DNA of 33,432 nt. Origin: Clostridia bacterium. Lineage in GTDB: Bacteria; Bacillota; Clostridia; Christensenellales; CAG-138. The position numbers were made by a program, and so were the translations under genes. Numbering within the stretch: position 1 is the first letter of the stretch; every line of letters begins with the position of its first letter. Of this stretch, positions 31,727-33,432 are shown one piece after another. The stretch lies in NCBI GenBank assembly GCA_017524445.1, contig JAFXVP010000071.1:1-33432 (forward strand). The letters run 5' to 3'. The notes beneath the pieces are model-generated. The model was not told where the DNA came from and searched no databases. It saw only the letters and a list, made by a program, of their open reading frames with translations.

Positions 31727-31745
31727 GGGAAAGGGACGGGCACAG

Positions 31746-33125
31746 ATGGGGTCTTCCGCACTGGATATTCTGGTCAGCGAGCTAACGCAGAACGCCGACG
31801 TCGAAGCGCTTTTGAACGAGAGCATGACGATGGACCCGCGTAAGGTTCGGCGTGTTCCTCTGCGATACCGTATTATCGCGCTGGGCTTTGCGAAGCGCTA
31901 TTCGCTTACGGAGCTCAACGAAAAGCTGTTGAAGAACGGCTGTGCGCAGCTTTATGCCCGCTCTCTTTGGGAGGCGTCGCTGATCTACGCGTTCCACAAC
32001 GGCATGTCTTACGCGGATTGGCGGAAGCTCAAGGAAAAGTGTGAGGCGTTTCTGAGGGATACGACCCTCGAAAGCCGGTTCTTTTCGGGACGCTCGATCC
32101 GTATGCAGGATCTGGCGGATTACGTGCAGATGAATTCGAACGAAACCGGTATGGAACTGGAGACCGGCCGGATGACGCAGCGGATGCAGCGCCGTCTTCT
32201 GGACGCTGCCGGCGGCAGCGGGAGCTTCGAGTCGTTTCTGGAAGAAAATCTGCGTGCGTTCAGCCCGATCCGCGAAAAAACGCGCTACTATTTCTGCAAA
32301 TACCTCTATTACGATCTGCTGACGAAGATCGACGCGTTTCTTGCCGCTGCCGAAAGCAGCGCCGTTATGGAGGAGACGTATGCGCTCCTGACCATGTTCA
32401 AGGGCATTCAGACGCTGAAGCGCACAAAAATGACACCCGCCCAGATCCGCGCGTTTCTGATGCAGGCGGATATCTCCTGCGGCGGCGTGTTCGATGCGTT
32501 CAATTACTTCTATTTCGAATACGTTTCTTCGGATTGGATGGACGTACTGATCGAATATTGCGGCAGTCTGAATGCGCTTCCCCCGCGCGATCGGAAACGA
32601 CTTGCCGATTCGCTGCGCAAAAGCGATCCGAAGCGCTTTTCGGACCGGTCCGACGCCGAGATTCTGCAAACGATGCAGGAGGAAGCCGAATCGCGTGAGA
32701 CGGCGCTGGACCGTATTTACGCGCTGGACGGAACCGACCGCGGCTATCAGCGCAACCGATCGGGCGAGAACGCGATCCGAAAATACATCAAGGGCGAGCT
32801 TGATCTGGATCGCACCACGCTCATCTGCTTCCTTCTGTTTTTCGGAAAAGATTCCATCCTGCCTGCCGGCAGCGAGATCTGCGAGGATCGCCTCAACGTC
32901 ATTCTGCGCTCGTGCGGATTTCCGCCGCTGCGTCCCGAAGATGAATTTGATTCATTCGTGCTCGGCTATCTCGAAGCCGACGATCCGACCGATTTTTTGA
33001 TGGAGGAAGTGACCAACCGCGCGTTGGAGGAGGAGAACTTCTACCTGTACCGTGTGTACAACCTGTCGAGCAGTTACCATGAAGACTTTGAAAAACTGAT
33101 CAGTGAATCCGGGAGATCATTATGA
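31746..33125 (+). CDS. Unrecognised protein coupled to a Ser/Thr kinase
   Basis: A 459-residue soluble, mostly helical, charged protein of no family I recognise. Two segments look related. At 57-70 and 383-396 the pattern is L-N-x-x-L-x-x-x-G-x-x-x-L, and each is followed by a helix and an acidic or aromatic patch. Before the second segment comes a KYIKGELDLDRTTLICFLLFFG stretch from about 346. The central part (about 150-330) is helical with many Arg, Glu, Phe and Tyr and no catalytic motif I can see. I start it at the ATG at 31746, with AAAGGG upstream; the TTG at 31725 overlaps the palindrome. Its stop overlaps the kinase start as ATGA, so the two are made together. An adaptor, substrate or regulator of the kinase is my inference. 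Confidence 0.75.
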   Translation: MGSSALDILVSELTQNADVEALLNESMTMDPRKVRRVPLRYRIIALGFAKRYSLTELNEKLLKNGCAQLYARSLWEASLIYAFHNGMSYADWRKLKEKCEAFLRDTTLESRFFSGRSIRMQDLADYVQMNSNETGMELETGRMTQRMQRRLLDAAGGSGSFESFLEENLRAFSPIREKTRYYFCKYLYYDLLTKIDAFLAAAESSAVMEETYALLTMFKGIQTLKRTKMTPAQIRAFLMQADISCGGVFDAFNYFYFEYVSSDWMDVLIEYCGSLNALPPRDRKRLADSLRKSDPKRFSDRSDAEILQTMQEEAESRETALDRIYALDGTDRGYQRNRSGENAIRKYIKGELDLDRTTLICFLLFFGKDSILPAGSEICEDRLNVILRSCGFPPLRPEDEFDSFVLGYLEADDPTDFLMEEVTNRALEEENFYLYRVYNLSSSYHEDFEKLISESGRSL

Positions 33126-33432
33126 CAGACAACGTATCATCACCGTTACCGCATCAGCTTCCGCCCGATACCGTGCTCGCGAACCGGTACCGTCTGATTC
33201 GCGTTCTGGGAGAAGGCGGTTTCGGCATCACTTACGAGGGTTGGGATGAGACGCTGCGTATGCGCGTTGCGGTGAAGGAATTCTTCCCGCGTGCGTTTGT
33301 GACGCGGCATCGGCGGGAGTCGAACGACGTCACGATCCCGGAGGGCGAAGCAGCGGAGGCGTTTGAAAAAGGCAAGGCCGCATTTCTGAACGAGGCGCGG
33401 ACGCTTGCACAGTTTCAGCAGAATCCGAACAT
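33122..33432 (+). CDS. Serine/threonine protein kinase, N-terminal fragment
   Basis: The first 103 residues of a Hanks-type kinase that continues past the window. The ATP-binding glycine loop is G30-E-G-G-F-G35 and the invariant lysine is K52 in VAVKEFFP. A short Pro-rich N-terminus precedes the kinase fold. The inserted stretch after the lysine (FVTRHRRESNDV) and the FLNEARTLAQF helix match the clostridial kinase type with a VLGEGGFGITY start. The catalytic loop and any membrane or sensor domain lie outside the window. It starts within the stop codon of the upstream gene (ATGA). Confidence 0.9.
   Translation, partial: MTDNVSSPLPHQLPPDTVLANRYRLIRVLGEGGFGITYEGWDETLRMRVAVKEFFPRAFVTRHRRESNDVTIPEGEAAEAFEKGKAAFLNEARTLAQFQQNPN

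Overview
The window looks like chromosomal DNA from a fairly GC-rich member of the Clostridia (Bacillota). Genes are tightly packed, nearly all on the + strand, with strong AGGAGG-type ribosome binding sites, TTGACA/TATAAT-like promoters and short hairpin terminators. Several products belong to families I associate with anaerobic Firmicutes: a CoA-disulfide-reductase fusion, a cysteine desulfidase, an acyl-ACP thioesterase and a serine/threonine kinase. I see no tRNA, rRNA, CRISPR array, insertion sequence or phage gene.

Layout. 1-432 is the tail of a surface-type protein. 650-2044 is a monocistronic CPA2-type cation/proton antiporter. 2206-7109 is a three-gene unit (cysteine desulfidase, M16C zinc protease, D-lyxose isomerase-like protein). 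7155-7346 holds a promoter, a structured leader RNA and an intrinsic terminator just before rsgA. 8403-16740 is the most unusual block: seven tightly spaced reading frames carrying eight GNAT acetyltransferase domains, three cytoplasmic-looking class C beta-lactamase-type serine hydrolase domains and four copies of a small C-terminal module with three invariant cysteines. One gene fuses GNAT, hydrolase and tail. A second copy of that layout is cut by an in-frame TGA. The others carry the parts separately. A bidirectional terminator closes the block.

16815-21238 is a redox and sulfur region: a leftward NifX-FKBP fusion diverges from a thioredoxin, a CoA-disulfide reductase-rhodanese-TusA-DsrE fusion and a Crp/Fnr regulator. 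A perfect 15-bp palindrome lies between the divergent promoters. A lone GNAT gene follows at 21297.

21972-31496 is a divergent lipid/redox locus. The leftward arm encodes an acyl-activating enzyme, an acyl carrier protein and an acyl-ACP thioesterase with overlapping or abutting ends. The rightward arm encodes a flavoprotein that strongly resembles the polyunsaturated fatty acid isomerase of Cutibacterium acnes, a phytoene-desaturase-like flavoprotein, a ferredoxin-NAD(P) reductase with its own 2Fe-2S domain, and a 940-residue iron-sulfur/FAD electron-transfer protein. My inference is a self-contained system that isomerises or reduces unsaturated fatty acids. The window ends with an unrecognised 459-residue protein, translationally coupled to a serine/threonine kinase that runs off the edge. 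Their promoter is overlapped by a perfect 16-bp palindrome.
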